Shown here piece by piece: positions 8,647-17,395 of a stretch of 64,000 nucleotides of DNA (positions are counted from its first letter, which is position 1; each line of letters opens with the position of its first letter). The stretch is from Planctomycetota bacterium (GTDB lineage Bacteria; Planctomycetota; Phycisphaerae; Phycisphaerales; Phycisphaeraceae): assembly GCA_024276075.1 (NCBI GenBank), contig JAJRXX010000037.1, positions 46,353 through 110,352 of the forward strand, in the 5' to 3' direction. The position numbers were made by a program, and so were the translations under genes. The notes beneath the pieces were generated by a model, which ran no database searches, had not been told where the DNA came from, and was given only the letters and a program-made list of their open reading frames with translations.

Positions 8647-8756
8647 GAAGCGGCTGTCAACCGGTATCAAGTATATCAAAGGTGATCAGCGGCTGAGAAG
8701 GCGTCGGCAAGGGTGTGCGGGACACGGTCATGGCAGATGCCGATGATAAGGGAGGT

Positions 8757-8819
8757 CCGCTCCCTGACGATCGCGCGCTCGTCGCAGTGACGGACGGATT
8801 CAAACTGACCCACAACCCG
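8757..8819 (+). repeat. Dispersed repeat R3, copy 1
   Basis: The core CCGCTCCCTGACGATCGCG-CGCTCGT (8757-8782) is followed by a tail ending TTCAAACTGACCCACAACCC that recurs in the copies at 24201 and 48575. It fills much of the space between tRNA-Leu and lysC. Confidence 0.75.
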
Positions 8820-8920
8820 GGGCAGGTGCGTGGTGATGCTATATTGCCAGCACGGTGTCACGGCGGGTACATTGTCTGGCTCGCAAATGAAACAAGGACG
8901 ACTTCACACAGCGTAGAAGC

Positions 8921-10240
8921 ATGGGCACAAAGGTCTGTAAATTCGGGGGCACGTCGCTGGCGGACGGCAAGCAGCTACGCAAGGTGCAGGCGATCGTGCA
9001 GAACGACGGCGATCGTCGGTACGTGGTGCCTTCGGCGCCGGGCAAGCGCGGACCCGACGACCGCAAGATCACCGACCTGCTGTACCTGTGCCACGACCAC
9101 GCGAAGCAGAACATCCCGTTCGACCAGGTGTTTAACCTGGTGGCTGACCGGTATCGTCAGATCTTGGTTGAGCTGGACATGTGGTTCGACATCGCACCGC
9201 ACCTGGAAAAGATTAAGGATGAGATCGCCGACGGTGCCAGCCGCGACTATGCAGCGAGCCGGGGTGAGTACCTGTGCGGGCTGATCTTGGCTGAGCTGTT
9301 GGGGTACACGTTTATCGACGCGGCGGATGTGATCCGGTTCGACACGCGAGGACAATTTGATACAACGGCGACGGGACAGGCGCTGGGGCCGACGCTTCTC
9401 AAAACCGAGCCGGTGGTCATCCCAGGGTTTTACGGCGGTCTGCCGGACGGTAGCGTCAAAACGTTTCCACGGGGTGGATCGGATATCACCGGCGCGGTCA
9501 TCGCCCGTGCGATCGGGGCGGACGTATACGAAAACTGGACAGACGTGAACGGGCTACTGATGGCAGACCCCTGCGTCGTAGACAACCCCAAGACGATCGA
9601 GACGATCACGTATCGTGAGTTGCGCGAGTTAGCCTACATGGGCGCGACGGTGCTGCACGACGAGGCTGTTTTTCCGGTGCGCGACACGGGTATCCCGGTC
9701 AATATCCGTAACACCAACCAGCCCAACCACCCAGGAACGATGATCATTTCGTCACGGACGAAACCGATAACGCACGGTGGGACGATCACGGGCATCGCGG
9801 GCCGCAAAGACTTCACGGTCATCGCGGTGGAAAAGGCGCTGATGAACAAGGAACTGGGCTTTGGCAGACGCTTGCTGAACGTGCTGGAGGTGCACGGCGT
9901 GAGTTTCGAGCACATGCCCAGCGGGATCGACACGATGAGCGTGGTGGTCGCGGACGCTCAATTGAAGGGCAAGCTCGACACGATCCTCGAAGATATCCGC
10001 CACGAATGTCACCCCGACGTGCTGGAGGCGAACCCGCACATGGCGGTGATCGCGACGGTGGGCCGAGGGATGGCGCACATTCCGGGTATGGCGGCGAAGC
10101 TGTTCACAGCACTGGCTGATGCGGGGGTGAATATCCGCATGATCGATCAGGGGTCAAGCGAAATTAATATCATCGTGGGCGTGGAGACGGCGGACTTTGA
10201 GGCGGCGGTGCGCGCGATCTACCGGGCGTTTGTCGAATAG
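8921..10240 (+). CDS. lysC: Aspartate kinase
   Basis: A 439-aa cytosolic enzyme that phosphorylates L-aspartate, the first step toward lysine, threonine, methionine and diaminopimelate. The N-terminal amino-acid kinase domain starts with K-F-G-G-T-S (residues 7-12) and has F-P-R-G-G-S-D-I-T-G near residue 187. Two ACT regulatory domains occupy about residues 300-439 (feedback control by end products is typical of the family). An internal E-Y-L-C-G is the usual aspartate-site region. It is not in an operon with other biosynthetic genes here. Confidence 0.95.
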   Translation: MGTKVCKFGGTSLADGKQLRKVQAIVQNDGDRRYVVPSAPGKRGPDDRKITDLLYLCHDHAKQNIPFDQVFNLVADRYRQILVELDMWFDIAPHLEKIKDEIADGASRDYAASRGEYLCGLILAELLGYTFIDAADVIRFDTRGQFDTTATGQALGPTLLKTEPVVIPGFYGGLPDGSVKTFPRGGSDITGAVIARAIGADVYENWTDVNGLLMADPCVVDNPKTIETITYRELRELAYMGATVLHDEAVFPVRDTGIPVNIRNTNQPNHPGTMIISSRTKPITHGGTITGIAGRKDFTVIAVEKALMNKELGFGRRLLNVLEVHGVSFEHMPSGIDTMSVVVADAQLKGKLDTILEDIRHECHPDVLEANPHMAVIATVGRGMAHIPGMAAKLFTALADAGVNIRMIDQGSSEINIIVGVETADFEAAVRAIYRAFVE

Positions 10241-10291
10241 CTTTCTCCCCTTCTTTCTCCTGCTTTACCCCCCTACCACCACCCCGCACAC

Positions 10292-11266
10292 ATGTCGCCA
10301 CACACGAGCCAATTTTTTTTCTTTAGCCTGTTCGGGCTGGCGTCGCTGTGCGCGGGCTACACAGCCCGACGGCGTGGCTGGGTGAACGAAGACGTTAGCA
10401 GAGCGATCCACTTCCACACGATCGTGTGGGTGTGGTCGACGGTGCTGTTGCTGAGTCTATGGCGGCTGCCGCCTGAGGCGACGAACCTGTGGCTGGCGTT
10501 GATTCAGCCTGTGATGATGGCGGTGGGTGCGTACGGGATGATCCCGGTGGCGAAGCTGCTGGGCTGCAAGGGTAAACAAATCGGGGTGATGGCGATCGCG
10601 GGTGGCTTGGGCAATAACGGTTTTACGCTGGGGTCGTACCTGTGCTACAGCCTGCTGAAGCCCGCGGAGGAGGCGCTGGCATACGGGTTGACGTTTGTGT
10701 TCCTGACGACGGTGTCGGTGGTGCCGTTGATCTTCCCGCTGGCCAGACGGTACGGGGATGGGGACGGCAGTGATGAGCCGTTTGCGAAATTGGTAGTACG
10801 TAGCTATCTGGACCTGCGTGCGCTACCCATGTACGCGTCGCTGGTGGGTATCGCGCTGGCGGTGTGGGCGGTGCCATACCCGACAAAAGTATCGCAATGG
10901 GGGATCGTCGACGTGCTGATGTACGTGGGGGCGTTTGGCGGTTACTTCGGAATCGGTCTTCGGCTTCGGCTGGGTGATTCGGCGGCATACATTAAACAAC
11001 ACACGACGCTGGCGATGGTGAAATTTATCGTGCTGCCGTGCGTGGCGGGTGTCCTGCTGTGGGCGGTGTGCCTGACGCCTTGGCCGCTGGGCGATCTGGC
11101 GCAGCGAGTCGTTTGGGTGCAGTCGACGGTGCCCGCAGCGATCATCACGGTAATGCTGGCGAACCTGTTCCACCTGGACGTGCGCATGGCAAGCGTGCTA
11201 TGGGTGTGGAATACGCTGGTGTTTGTGCTGGTGGTCCTGCCGGTGTTGTTCTGGATGTGGGGATAG
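10292..11266 (+). CDS. AEC-family (auxin efflux carrier-like) transporter
   Basis: A 324-aa membrane protein with about ten hydrophobic segments, of the AEC/bile-acid-sodium symporter superfamily. A G-G-L-G-N-N-G-F-T-L-G segment near residue 105 corresponds to the N-containing motif of the unwound helix in these carriers, and the second half has P-A-A-I-I-T-V-M-L-A. Family members move small organic anions; the substrate cannot be predicted. The start ATG lacks an evident ribosome site and follows a pyrimidine-rich 50-bp spacer after lysC, so co-transcription with lysC is possible. Confidence 0.82.
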   Translation: MSPHTSQFFFFSLFGLASLCAGYTARRRGWVNEDVSRAIHFHTIVWVWSTVLLLSLWRLPPEATNLWLALIQPVMMAVGAYGMIPVAKLLGCKGKQIGVMAIAGGLGNNGFTLGSYLCYSLLKPAEEALAYGLTFVFLTTVSVVPLIFPLARRYGDGDGSDEPFAKLVVRSYLDLRALPMYASLVGIALAVWAVPYPTKVSQWGIVDVLMYVGAFGGYFGIGLRLRLGDSAAYIKQHTTLAMVKFIVLPCVAGVLLWAVCLTPWPLGDLAQRVVWVQSTVPAAIITVMLANLFHLDVRMASVLWVWNTLVFVLVVLPVLFWMWG

Positions 11267-11274
11267 AGCAACTA

Positions 11275-11385
11275 GCAGAAATATTCTCCATCCCGTTGGA
11301 TCGTAGATATTACTTGCATTTGTATCTCACGGCTTGCAAGCAAGCCGTGCCACCCGGCTAACGGAATTTAATGACGCCAGTTGCC
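11275..11385 (+). repeat. Dispersed repeat R2, copy 2 (long form)
   Basis: A segment from ATATTCTCCATCCC through the hairpin CACGGCTTGC-AA-GCAAGCCGTG (11328-11349) to CTAACGGA and ACGCCA. The same order of blocks recurs at 53309-53410. It lies between the convergent AEC and DUF1802 genes, where it may serve as a bidirectional terminator-like hairpin. Confidence 0.78.
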
Positions 11386-11948
11386 TAATCCGCTACCGCA
11401 GCGCTGATGCGGTCTACGATCTGCCCGAACGCTGTGTCGTCGAGGACGGGCGTGGCCCCCGCGTCGTCAACCTCGTCGCCGGGGCGCAGCGGGACCCAAC
11501 TCTTGCAGCCGGCGTACTGGGCGTGGTAATTGATGGTCTTGGGCGTGGATAGGCGGTAGCAGCGTACAGCGATCAGGTAGAGCGGCCGATCGGGCTTGTA
11601 ATTAAACCGCATATCAATGTGGGCAGCCGTCCAGGGATGCAGGTCGTCGAGCTGATCGAACGCGCGCCGGTCGGTGACGTGCCAAATGTGTGCGGCGTGA
11701 CCCAGGCTGTGGAAGGTAATCTGGGCTGGCTCGTCGAGCGGTTCGACGAGGTGGCGGAATGGTTCCTTGACCATCTCAGGTTTTTGGTGCGCCCAGGAGG
11801 GAAACAACGCGAATCGCGGGTGTTCGAGCTCGAAGACGCCCGGCCCACCTGTCTCGGCGATCCCCCCCTTGCGCAATAGTATGGCAAGCTTACCTTGTAG
11901 CAACAGGTCACAGACGACTGCCCATTCTTTGAGTGCGGTGTCGAGCAT
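11385..11948 (-). CDS. DUF1802 family protein
   Basis: A 187-aa soluble protein. The start L-K-E-W-A-V-V-C-D-L-L-L-Q-G and the following L-L-R-K-G-G-I and F-P-S-W-A-H-Q blocks match the DUF1802 family as I know it. The function is unknown; the family is found in cyanobacteria and several other bacteria. It is a monocistronic-looking gene convergent with the AEC carrier, separated from it by the R2 repeat. Confidence 0.8.
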   Translation of the reverse strand: MLDTALKEWAVVCDLLLQGKLAILLRKGGIAETGGPGVFELEHPRFALFPSWAHQKPEMVKEPFRHLVEPLDEPAQITFHSLGHAAHIWHVTDRRAFDQLDDLHPWTAAHIDMRFNYKPDRPLYLIAVRCYRLSTPKTINYHAQYAGCKSWVPLRPGDEVDDAGATPVLDDTAFGQIVDRISAAVAD

Positions 11949-11961
11949 GGTGTAATCTCAT

Positions 11962-11983
11962 TCCCTCACGATCGCGGCTCGCT
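11962..11983 (+). repeat. Dispersed repeat R3, copy 2 (short)
   Basis: Only the core is present: TCCCTCACGATCGCGGCTCG. It lies in the roughly 50-bp gap between the DUF1802 gene and the end of argS. Confidence 0.6.
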
Positions 11984-12002
11984 AAGAGGATACGGGTCTA
12001 AT

Positions 12003-13754
12003 TTACATCTGCTCGATCACCTGGATGCCCAGGAGGTCAAGGCCACGCTGTAGTGTTCGAGCGGTCAATTCGCACAATGCCAATCGGCTGTCGCGCGTCG
12101 ACTCGTCGGGTGCAATCAGAACGGGACAATGCTCGTAGAACTGATGAAACGCCGAGGCTAACTCGTAGAGATAGGTGCACAGCCGATGCGGCTCGAGGCT
12201 GTCGGCGACGGCGTCGATGACGGCGGGCAGTTGCAGCAGCTTAACGGCTAAGGCACGCTCGGCGGGATCGCGGACCGATATGGCGCCATGGTCGAGGGTG
12301 CTCGAATCGACACCCCCCTTGCGAAAAATCGACCGGATGCGCACGTAGGCGTTTTGCAGGTACGGAGCGGTGTTGCCATCGAAAGCGAGCATGCGGTCCC
12401 AATCAAAGACGTAGTCCTTGATGCGATCGTTGGATAGGTCGGCGTACTTGAGCGCGCCGATGCCGACGGCGTGAGCGATCGCGTCACGCTGATCGGCGGA
12501 CAAGTCGGGGTTCTTCTGGTCGATGACGGTGGCGGCGCGTTTCTCGGCTTCGTCGAGCAGGTCGATGAGCTTAACGGTGCCGCCCTGGCGGGTCTTGAAG
12601 GGTTTGTTGTCCTTGCCCAAAACCGTGCCGAACGGGACGTGGTCGAGGCGCACGCGGTCAGACGCCCAGTGTGCCTGGCGGAGCGTGGCGAAGATCATGG
12701 CGAAGTGCTGGCTCTGACGCGCATCGGTCACATAAACGATCCGGTCGGCGTGAAGTTCGTCGATGCGGTAGCGGGCTGCGGCGAGGTCGGTGGTGGCGTA
12801 GAGGTACCCGCCATCGGACTTCTGAACGATCATGGCCTGCGGGTCGCCGTCGCGGTTCTTGAACCCGGCTGGGAAAACCACCTGGGCGCCTTGGCTGTCT
12901 TGGAGCAGGCCAGCTTTTTGTAGGCCTTCGAGCACAGTGGGGAGTTTGTCGTTGTAGAAGCTCTCGCCACGGACGTCGTCTTCGGTGAGCAGGACGTTCA
13001 TGCGGCGGTAAACGTCACGAAAATGACGGTAGCTTTCAGATTGGAGTTGTGCCCAGAGGTTTCCGGTATCTACATCGCGCCCCTGCAACAACACCACACG
13101 CTTCCGCGCCCGGTCTGCAAAGGCAGGGGCTGCGTCGAACTTCTTCTTGGCGTCCTGGTAGAGCGCGTTGAGGTCGCTTACCTCGAAAGAGGTCTGGCGG
13201 GGATCGGCACCGCAATCGAGCATGTGCTCGATGAGCATGCCGAACTGCGTGCCCCAGTCGCCCAAGTGGTTCTGACGTTTCACATCGTGGCCCTGGAACT
13301 CGAGCACACGCGCGATGCAATCGCCAATGACGGTGGACCGCAGGTGCCCGACGTGCATCTCCTTGGCGACGTTGGGCCCGGAGTAGTCGACGACGACGCG
13401 CTGCTTTGGTTGTGCGGGCGCGACGCCGAGACGGTCGGTGTCGGCCAAAGCGGCGGCGGCTTGCTCGTTGAGAAAATCAGCACCCAGGTGCAGGTTAATG
13501 AACCCGGGACCGGCGACGGTGGCTTTATCGCAGACGTTTTCCAAATCAATTTTTTCGACGACTTGTTGCGCCAGGTCTCGCGGTTTTTGGCCCAGCTTCT
13601 TGGCTAGGCCCATGGCGAAGTTGGCTTGGTAGTCGCCGAACTTGGGGTTATTCGACGGTCGTATCTGCGGGTCGGTGTGGGCGTGCTGATCGCCGAGCGC
13701 GGCGTGGATCGCGCGGGTTAATTTTTCTGTGAGGATGTGCAGGACATCGGGCAC
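12003..13754 (-). CDS. argS: Arginine--tRNA ligase
   Basis: A 583-aa class I aminoacyl-tRNA synthetase that charges tRNA-Arg. The ATP-site motif appears as H-V-G-H-L-R-S-T near residue 135, preceded by S-G-P-N-V-A-K-E-M, which is the ArgRS signature. The KMSKS loop has the usual ArgRS form K-D-N-K-P-F-K-T-R-Q-G-G-T near residue 383. The N-terminal Arg-tRNA synthetase domain and the C-terminal DALR anticodon-binding domain are complete, and the length is typical. It is downstream of fliA on the same strand with a 120-bp spacer. Confidence 0.96.
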   Translation of the reverse strand: MPDVLHILTEKLTRAIHAALGDQHAHTDPQIRPSNNPKFGDYQANFAMGLAKKLGQKPRDLAQQVVEKIDLENVCDKATVAGPGFINLHLGADFLNEQAAAALADTDRLGVAPAQPKQRVVVDYSGPNVAKEMHVGHLRSTVIGDCIARVLEFQGHDVKRQNHLGDWGTQFGMLIEHMLDCGADPRQTSFEVSDLNALYQDAKKKFDAAPAFADRARKRVVLLQGRDVDTGNLWAQLQSESYRHFRDVYRRMNVLLTEDDVRGESFYNDKLPTVLEGLQKAGLLQDSQGAQVVFPAGFKNRDGDPQAMIVQKSDGGYLYATTDLAAARYRIDELHADRIVYVTDARQSQHFAMIFATLRQAHWASDRVRLDHVPFGTVLGKDNKPFKTRQGGTVKLIDLLDEAEKRAATVIDQKNPDLSADQRDAIAHAVGIGALKYADLSNDRIKDYVFDWDRMLAFDGNTAPYLQNAYVRIRSIFRKGGVDSSTLDHGAISVRDPAERALAVKLLQLPAVIDAVADSLEPHRLCTYLYELASAFHQFYEHCPVLIAPDESTRDSRLALCELTARTLQRGLDLLGIQVIEQM

Positions 13755-13875
13755 GGACCAACCTCAGCGAAGGATCGGGGCGGTCATCGTCGGCAGATGA
13801 GCGGTGTGCGTCAAGCAACCACGAACTGAACGGGATGGCAAATGAGACACAGGACCCGCAGCCACGCGGCGAGGG

Positions 13876-14691
13876 TTACTTCCTGCTCTCTTCCTGGAGT
13901 TCCTTGGTGCGGTGCTGGAGCTGGGCTTTGAGCCTGGCGAGGATGGAGCTGTGCATCTGGCTGACGCGGGATTCGGACAGATCGAGTGTGACGCCGATCT
14001 CCTTCATGGTCATCTCCTCGTAGTAGTAGAGGATGACGATCAGGCGTTCGGCGCGTGAGAGGCCCTTGGTGATCATGTCCTTGAGGTCACGGCGTTGTAC
14101 GGATGAGACGGGGTTGACCTGCTTGGGGTCCTCGAGGACGTCGATCTCGCGGACGTCCTTGTTGGAGTCGGTCTCGAACCACTTTCTGCTGAGGCTCACG
14201 ACGCCTACGGCGCCGGCGTCTTTGCGGATCTTGGAGAACTCGTCCTTGGAGATTTTCATCTTCTTATACAGCTCTTCGTCGGTGGGCTTACGTCCCAGCT
14301 GCATCTCCAGGCTCTTCTTGGCGGTCTCGACCTGGCTGGTGCGTGACCGAACCAGTCGCGGCACCCAGTCCATAGACCGCAACTCGTCGAGGATGGCCCC
14401 GCGGATACGCGGTGCGCAGTACGTCTCGAACTTGATGCCACGCTCCATGTCAAACGCGTCGATCGTGTCCATGAGCCCGAAGATGCCTGCGCTCATAAGG
14501 TCTTCGATGTCGACCTCCTCGGGCAGCTTGGCGTGGATGCGCTCGGCGTTGTACTTGACCAGCGAGAGGTAGTTCTCCATGAGGCGGTTGCGCAGCTGCT
14601 CGGTGCCGGTGCGTTTGTACTCGACCCATATCTCTGAAATGGGTCGGTCGTCGGGTGGTGCGGGGGTCTCGATCATTTTGACTTTCGCCAT
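13876..14691 (-). CDS. fliA: FliA/WhiG-type RNA polymerase sigma factor (sigma-28)
   Basis: A 271-aa sigma-70-family factor with regions 2, 3 and 4. Region 2 includes D-L-M-S-A-G-I-F-G-L-M-D-T-I-D-A-F-D and F-E-T-Y-C-A-P-R-I-R-G-A-I-L-D-E-L-R-S-M-D-W-V-P-R, which is diagnostic of the FliA/WhiG group. Region 4 ends with the helix-turn-helix L-D-L-S-E-S-R-V-S-Q-M-H-S. It probably directs late flagellar genes (filament, chemotaxis). It follows the flhF-flhG end of the flagellar supercluster after an intrinsic terminator and one small membrane-protein gene. No FlgM is encoded in the window. Confidence 0.93.
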   Translation of the reverse strand: MAKVKMIETPAPPDDRPISEIWVEYKRTGTEQLRNRLMENYLSLVKYNAERIHAKLPEEVDIEDLMSAGIFGLMDTIDAFDMERGIKFETYCAPRIRGAILDELRSMDWVPRLVRSRTSQVETAKKSLEMQLGRKPTDEELYKKMKISKDEFSKIRKDAGAVGVVSLSRKWFETDSNKDVREIDVLEDPKQVNPVSSVQRRDLKDMITKGLSRAERLIVILYYYEEMTMKEIGVTLDLSESRVSQMHSSILARLKAQLQHRTKELQEESRK

Positions 14692-14774
14692 CGTCTGCTC
14701 CTTGACCGGCTAATTCCGCTGAGGGGTCCTTCCGTGGACAGCGGTTCGGGTCTAGCGATACGCGGATTACGGGT

Positions 14775-15077
14775 TCATACTTGTGTTACCGTTTCGTCTT
14801 CAACAATATCGACCGAGTTCTCTTCGTCCTCATCGGCTTGCTGGCCCTGGGGCTCAAGGGACGGCAGCGGGTGTTCTTGTATGTATTCTTTTATCTGGAC
14901 TTCAACGACCCGGTCGGCGACGGTGCCGATGGCTTGCCCGACAAACCAACACACCAGCATGACAACCAGTGCGCGTAGGATAATGGTGCCGGCTGCCAGA
15001 TCGGCTGCCAGACCTACAGCAAGCGCAGCGACAAAGCTGACAATCGCGAAACAGGCTGCAAGAACTTTTCCTGAAAT
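14775..15077 (-). CDS. Small two-helix membrane protein, probable ATT start
   Basis: The frame ending at 14775 has its first ATG at 14960 (61 aa), but the coding pattern extends upstream to a stop 21 nt before an ATT codon at 15077. Extended, it reads as 100 aa: two hydrophobic stretches (residues about 5-25 and 30-55, rich in Val, Ala, Leu), then a Glu/Asp-rich acidic tail. AAAGGAG stands 9 nt before the ATT (6 nt before an ACG), and there is no ATG, GTG or TTG in that interval. I therefore infer an ATT start, as in infC. It lies between the flhG terminator and fliA. The function is unknown. Confidence 0.6.
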   Translation of the reverse strand: MSGKVLAACFAIVSFVAALAVGLAADLAAGTIILRALVVMLVCWFVGQAIGTVADRVVEVQIKEYIQEHPLPSLEPQGQQADEDEENSVDIVEDETVTQV

Positions 15078-15164
15078 CGTAGAGCACTCCTTTGCTCAAC
15101 GAGGGCAATCCGTTGGGGTGCTATTGTAATCAACCCATTCAATGCGTGGGGGGACAAACCCAAA

Positions 15165-15205
15165 AAATGTGAAAAAAATATCAAGTACCGTGCCGAGGGC
15201 GGTAC
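15165..15205 (-). terminator. Intrinsic terminator after flhG
   Basis: Reading the minus strand, GTACCG pairs with CGGTAC around a 9-nt loop (15185-15205). The run TTGATATTTTTTTCACATTT follows directly. This is the clearest factor-independent terminator in the window and closes the flagellar operon just after the flhG stop at 15213. Confidence 0.8.
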
Positions 15206-15212
15206 AACCGGT

Positions 15213-16064
15213 TCAGTTTACAAACCAAGCAGCCATCCGACGGAAAAACCCTTCATCGCCGGGATCGACCGCATCGCGGTTCATCCTGTGAGCGAGTTGG
15301 TTAATACAGACGCTGGCGGGGCTATTGGGGCTGTCGAGGACAAACGGCTTGCGGCGGCGGACGGCCACGGACACCCGCGAGTCGGTGGTGACATGGCCGG
15401 CGTAGTGTGTAACCAACCCCAAAAACCTGCGGCACACAGCGTCGATCCGCTTGAAGACGTTGCGGCCCTCCTCGGCATCCTTAACCATGTTCACCAGGAT
15501 GTGCATGCCCAAGTCCCGCCGTTGGCGGGCGACGATCTTGATCACGGCGTAGGCGTCCGTGATGGCGGTAGGCTCAGGTGTGGTCACGATAAGCAGTTGG
15601 TCCGCGTTTAACGCAAAGCTCAGGACGTTTGGGCTCACGCCGGCTCCGGTATCGATCAGAATCAGATCGTGTTCGTCCTCGAGTTGGGCGACCTGCTGAA
15701 CAAGGTGTGTACGCTCAAATTCACCCAGTGCCGCCATCTTCGCCAAGCCCGATGCGCCCGGGATGAGACGAAACCCGCCGGGGGCTGGGATCATGGCTTC
15801 TGCGAGCGTCTGCCGACCCGCAACGACGTGCGCCAAATCGGCACCGGGAGCGATATTGCACAAGACGTCCGCGTTTGCTGTGCCTAGGTCGGCGTCGAGC
15901 AGGACGACCTTTTGGCCCATGCTCGATAGCCTGATCGCGAGGTTGACCGCGATATTGCTCTTGCCGACCCCGCCCTTGCCACTGACAATGGCGACGACAC
16001 GCGCCCGGCTGTGGTCGGTCTGAACGACCAAGTCTCGAAGCGCCTGGGCCTGGTCTGTCAGCAT
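15213..16064 (-). CDS. flhG: Flagellar number regulator FlhG (MinD-like ATPase)
   Basis: A 283-aa ParA/MinD-family ATPase with a deviant Walker A, G-K-G-G-V-G-K-S, at about residue 29 and [10 protein letters not shown] in the following strand. Its gene overlaps the end of flhF by 7 nt. In other bacteria FlhG controls flagellar number and placement together with FlhF by stimulating FlhF GTP hydrolysis. The N-terminal 20 residues contain a Q-A-x-x-L-R-D-L segment similar to the FlhF-activating region of FlhG. It is the last gene of the transcription unit. Confidence 0.93.
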   Translation of the reverse strand: MLTDQAQALRDLVVQTDHSRARVVAIVSGKGGVGKSNIAVNLAIRLSSMGQKVVLLDADLGTANADVLCNIAPGADLAHVVAGRQTLAEAMIPAPGGFRLIPGASGLAKMAALGEFERTHLVQQVAQLEDEHDLILIDTGAGVSPNVLSFALNADQLLIVTTPEPTAITDAYAVIKIVARQRRDLGMHILVNMVKDAEEGRNVFKRIDAVCRRFLGLVTHYAGHVTTDSRVSVAVRRRKPFVLDSPNSPASVCINQLAHRMNRDAVDPGDEGFFRRMAAWFVN

Positions 16065-17395
16065 GGTCTGCCGTCTCCCAAAACAAGCTGCGCCAGCCTG
16101 TCTGGACAGCTCGGCTCGATCTGATGGGGAACTTCCTGCCCGGTGGTAATATAGCTTAACCGCTTATTGACCATCCTGGCTACATTTAACAAGACGCCGA
16201 AGCTGACCGCCTCGTCGAGCTTGGTGAATATGATCCGGTCGGCCTTGATGGCGGAAAACCGTTCCACCACGTCCAGCAACACCGACTGGGCAGAGGTAGA
16301 TGATAGCACAAGGTGCACTTCATGGGGGTCGGCGACGGCAACGAGTGACTTGAGCTGCTCGAGGCGAGGGTCGTCGCGTTGGCTTCGCCCAGCGGTGTCG
16401 ATTAAGACCACATCGCAGCCTGCACACAAGCGCAATGCGCCTCGCAACTCGTCGGGGCTGGTCACGACGTGCAGGGGTATGCCGATGATATTCGCGTAAG
16501 TACGTAGCTGATCGACCGCGGCGATACGGTAGGTGTCGAGTGTGATCAGTCCGACGTGTTTGCCTTGTTTAATTTTAAATGTCGCGGCGAGCTTAGCGAC
16601 TGTGGTGGTCTTGCCCACGCCTGTGGGCCCGACCAGTGCGATGGTCCGCGGTCGGCCGTCCTGTGTGGGGTGCAGCTTGCCGGCTGACTCGTCTGTGAGG
16701 ATTTGCCCAGCGATGACCCCCAGAACCGCTTGGCGTATGGCGTCGCTGTCTTCGAGCTTGGAGCCGTCGATGTTGTCACGCACCTGCTGGATGACCTCTT
16801 CGGCTAGCTCTTCGGTGACTTGCTGCTCCAATAGGTGCAAATACTGGTCAAAGAGCTTGTCGGGGATGTCGGGCTTGAAGCTGCTACCCCCACCGGTTGC
16901 TACGGGGACCTCTCGGCGGCGCTGCTTGAGCATCTGCTTGACCATCCGCTTGACGGCTCGCAATTCGTCGGCCAAGTGCTCGTCGGGGGGAGTTGGCGGC
17001 GGCGAATACGGGGCTTGTTGAGGCACGGGCCGCGGCGCGACCGGGGGTATGACCGGCGAGGCGACAACAGGGATGTCGGTCTGATTTTTGGCCAACTGGG
17101 TCTGTGCAGCAGCGTAGGTGCGACGGATCAGGTCGCCGGCGAGTTGATCTGTAGGCGGCGGGCCTTGAGGTGCTTGGGCCTGTTTGGCTCGCTTGGTGCG
17201 GTCGGGTGTACGACGCCGACCCAAACGGGCGTCGTCGGTGGCGGTGATCTCGACAACGGTACGGGCGCCGAAGCCGAGTACCCCGCCGCGACGGTAGGTC
17301 CTGGTGTGCAAGATCACCGCTTCGATACCCAAGTCGCGTTTGACCAGCGCAAGCGCCCCGGCCATGGTGTCAGCAGTAAACGTTTTAACTTTCAA
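16058..17395 (-). CDS. flhF: Flagellar biosynthesis GTPase FlhF
   Basis: A 445-aa SRP-type GTPase. The N-terminus begins [14 protein letters not shown], the FlhF basic start, followed by a Pro-rich linker (about residues 75-145). The NG domain has [10 protein letters not shown] (P-loop, near residue 255), [11 protein letters not shown] and D-T-A-G-R-S. FlhF recruits early basal-body parts to the assembly site. The gene overlaps flhA by 4 nt and flhG by 7 nt. Confidence 0.95.
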   Translation of the reverse strand: MKVKTFTADTMAGALALVKRDLGIEAVILHTRTYRRGGVLGFGARTVVEITATDDARLGRRRTPDRTKRAKQAQAPQGPPPTDQLAGDLIRRTYAAAQTQLAKNQTDIPVVASPVIPPVAPRPVPQQAPYSPPPTPPDEHLADELRAVKRMVKQMLKQRRREVPVATGGGSSFKPDIPDKLFDQYLHLLEQQVTEELAEEVIQQVRDNIDGSKLEDSDAIRQAVLGVIAGQILTDESAGKLHPTQDGRPRTIALVGPTGVGKTTTVAKLAATFKIKQGKHVGLITLDTYRIAAVDQLRTYANIIGIPLHVVTSPDELRGALRLCAGCDVVLIDTAGRSQRDDPRLEQLKSLVAVADPHEVHLVLSSTSAQSVLLDVVERFSAIKADRIIFTKLDEAVSFGVLLNVARMVNKRLSYITTGQEVPHQIEPSCPDRLAQLVLGDGRPC

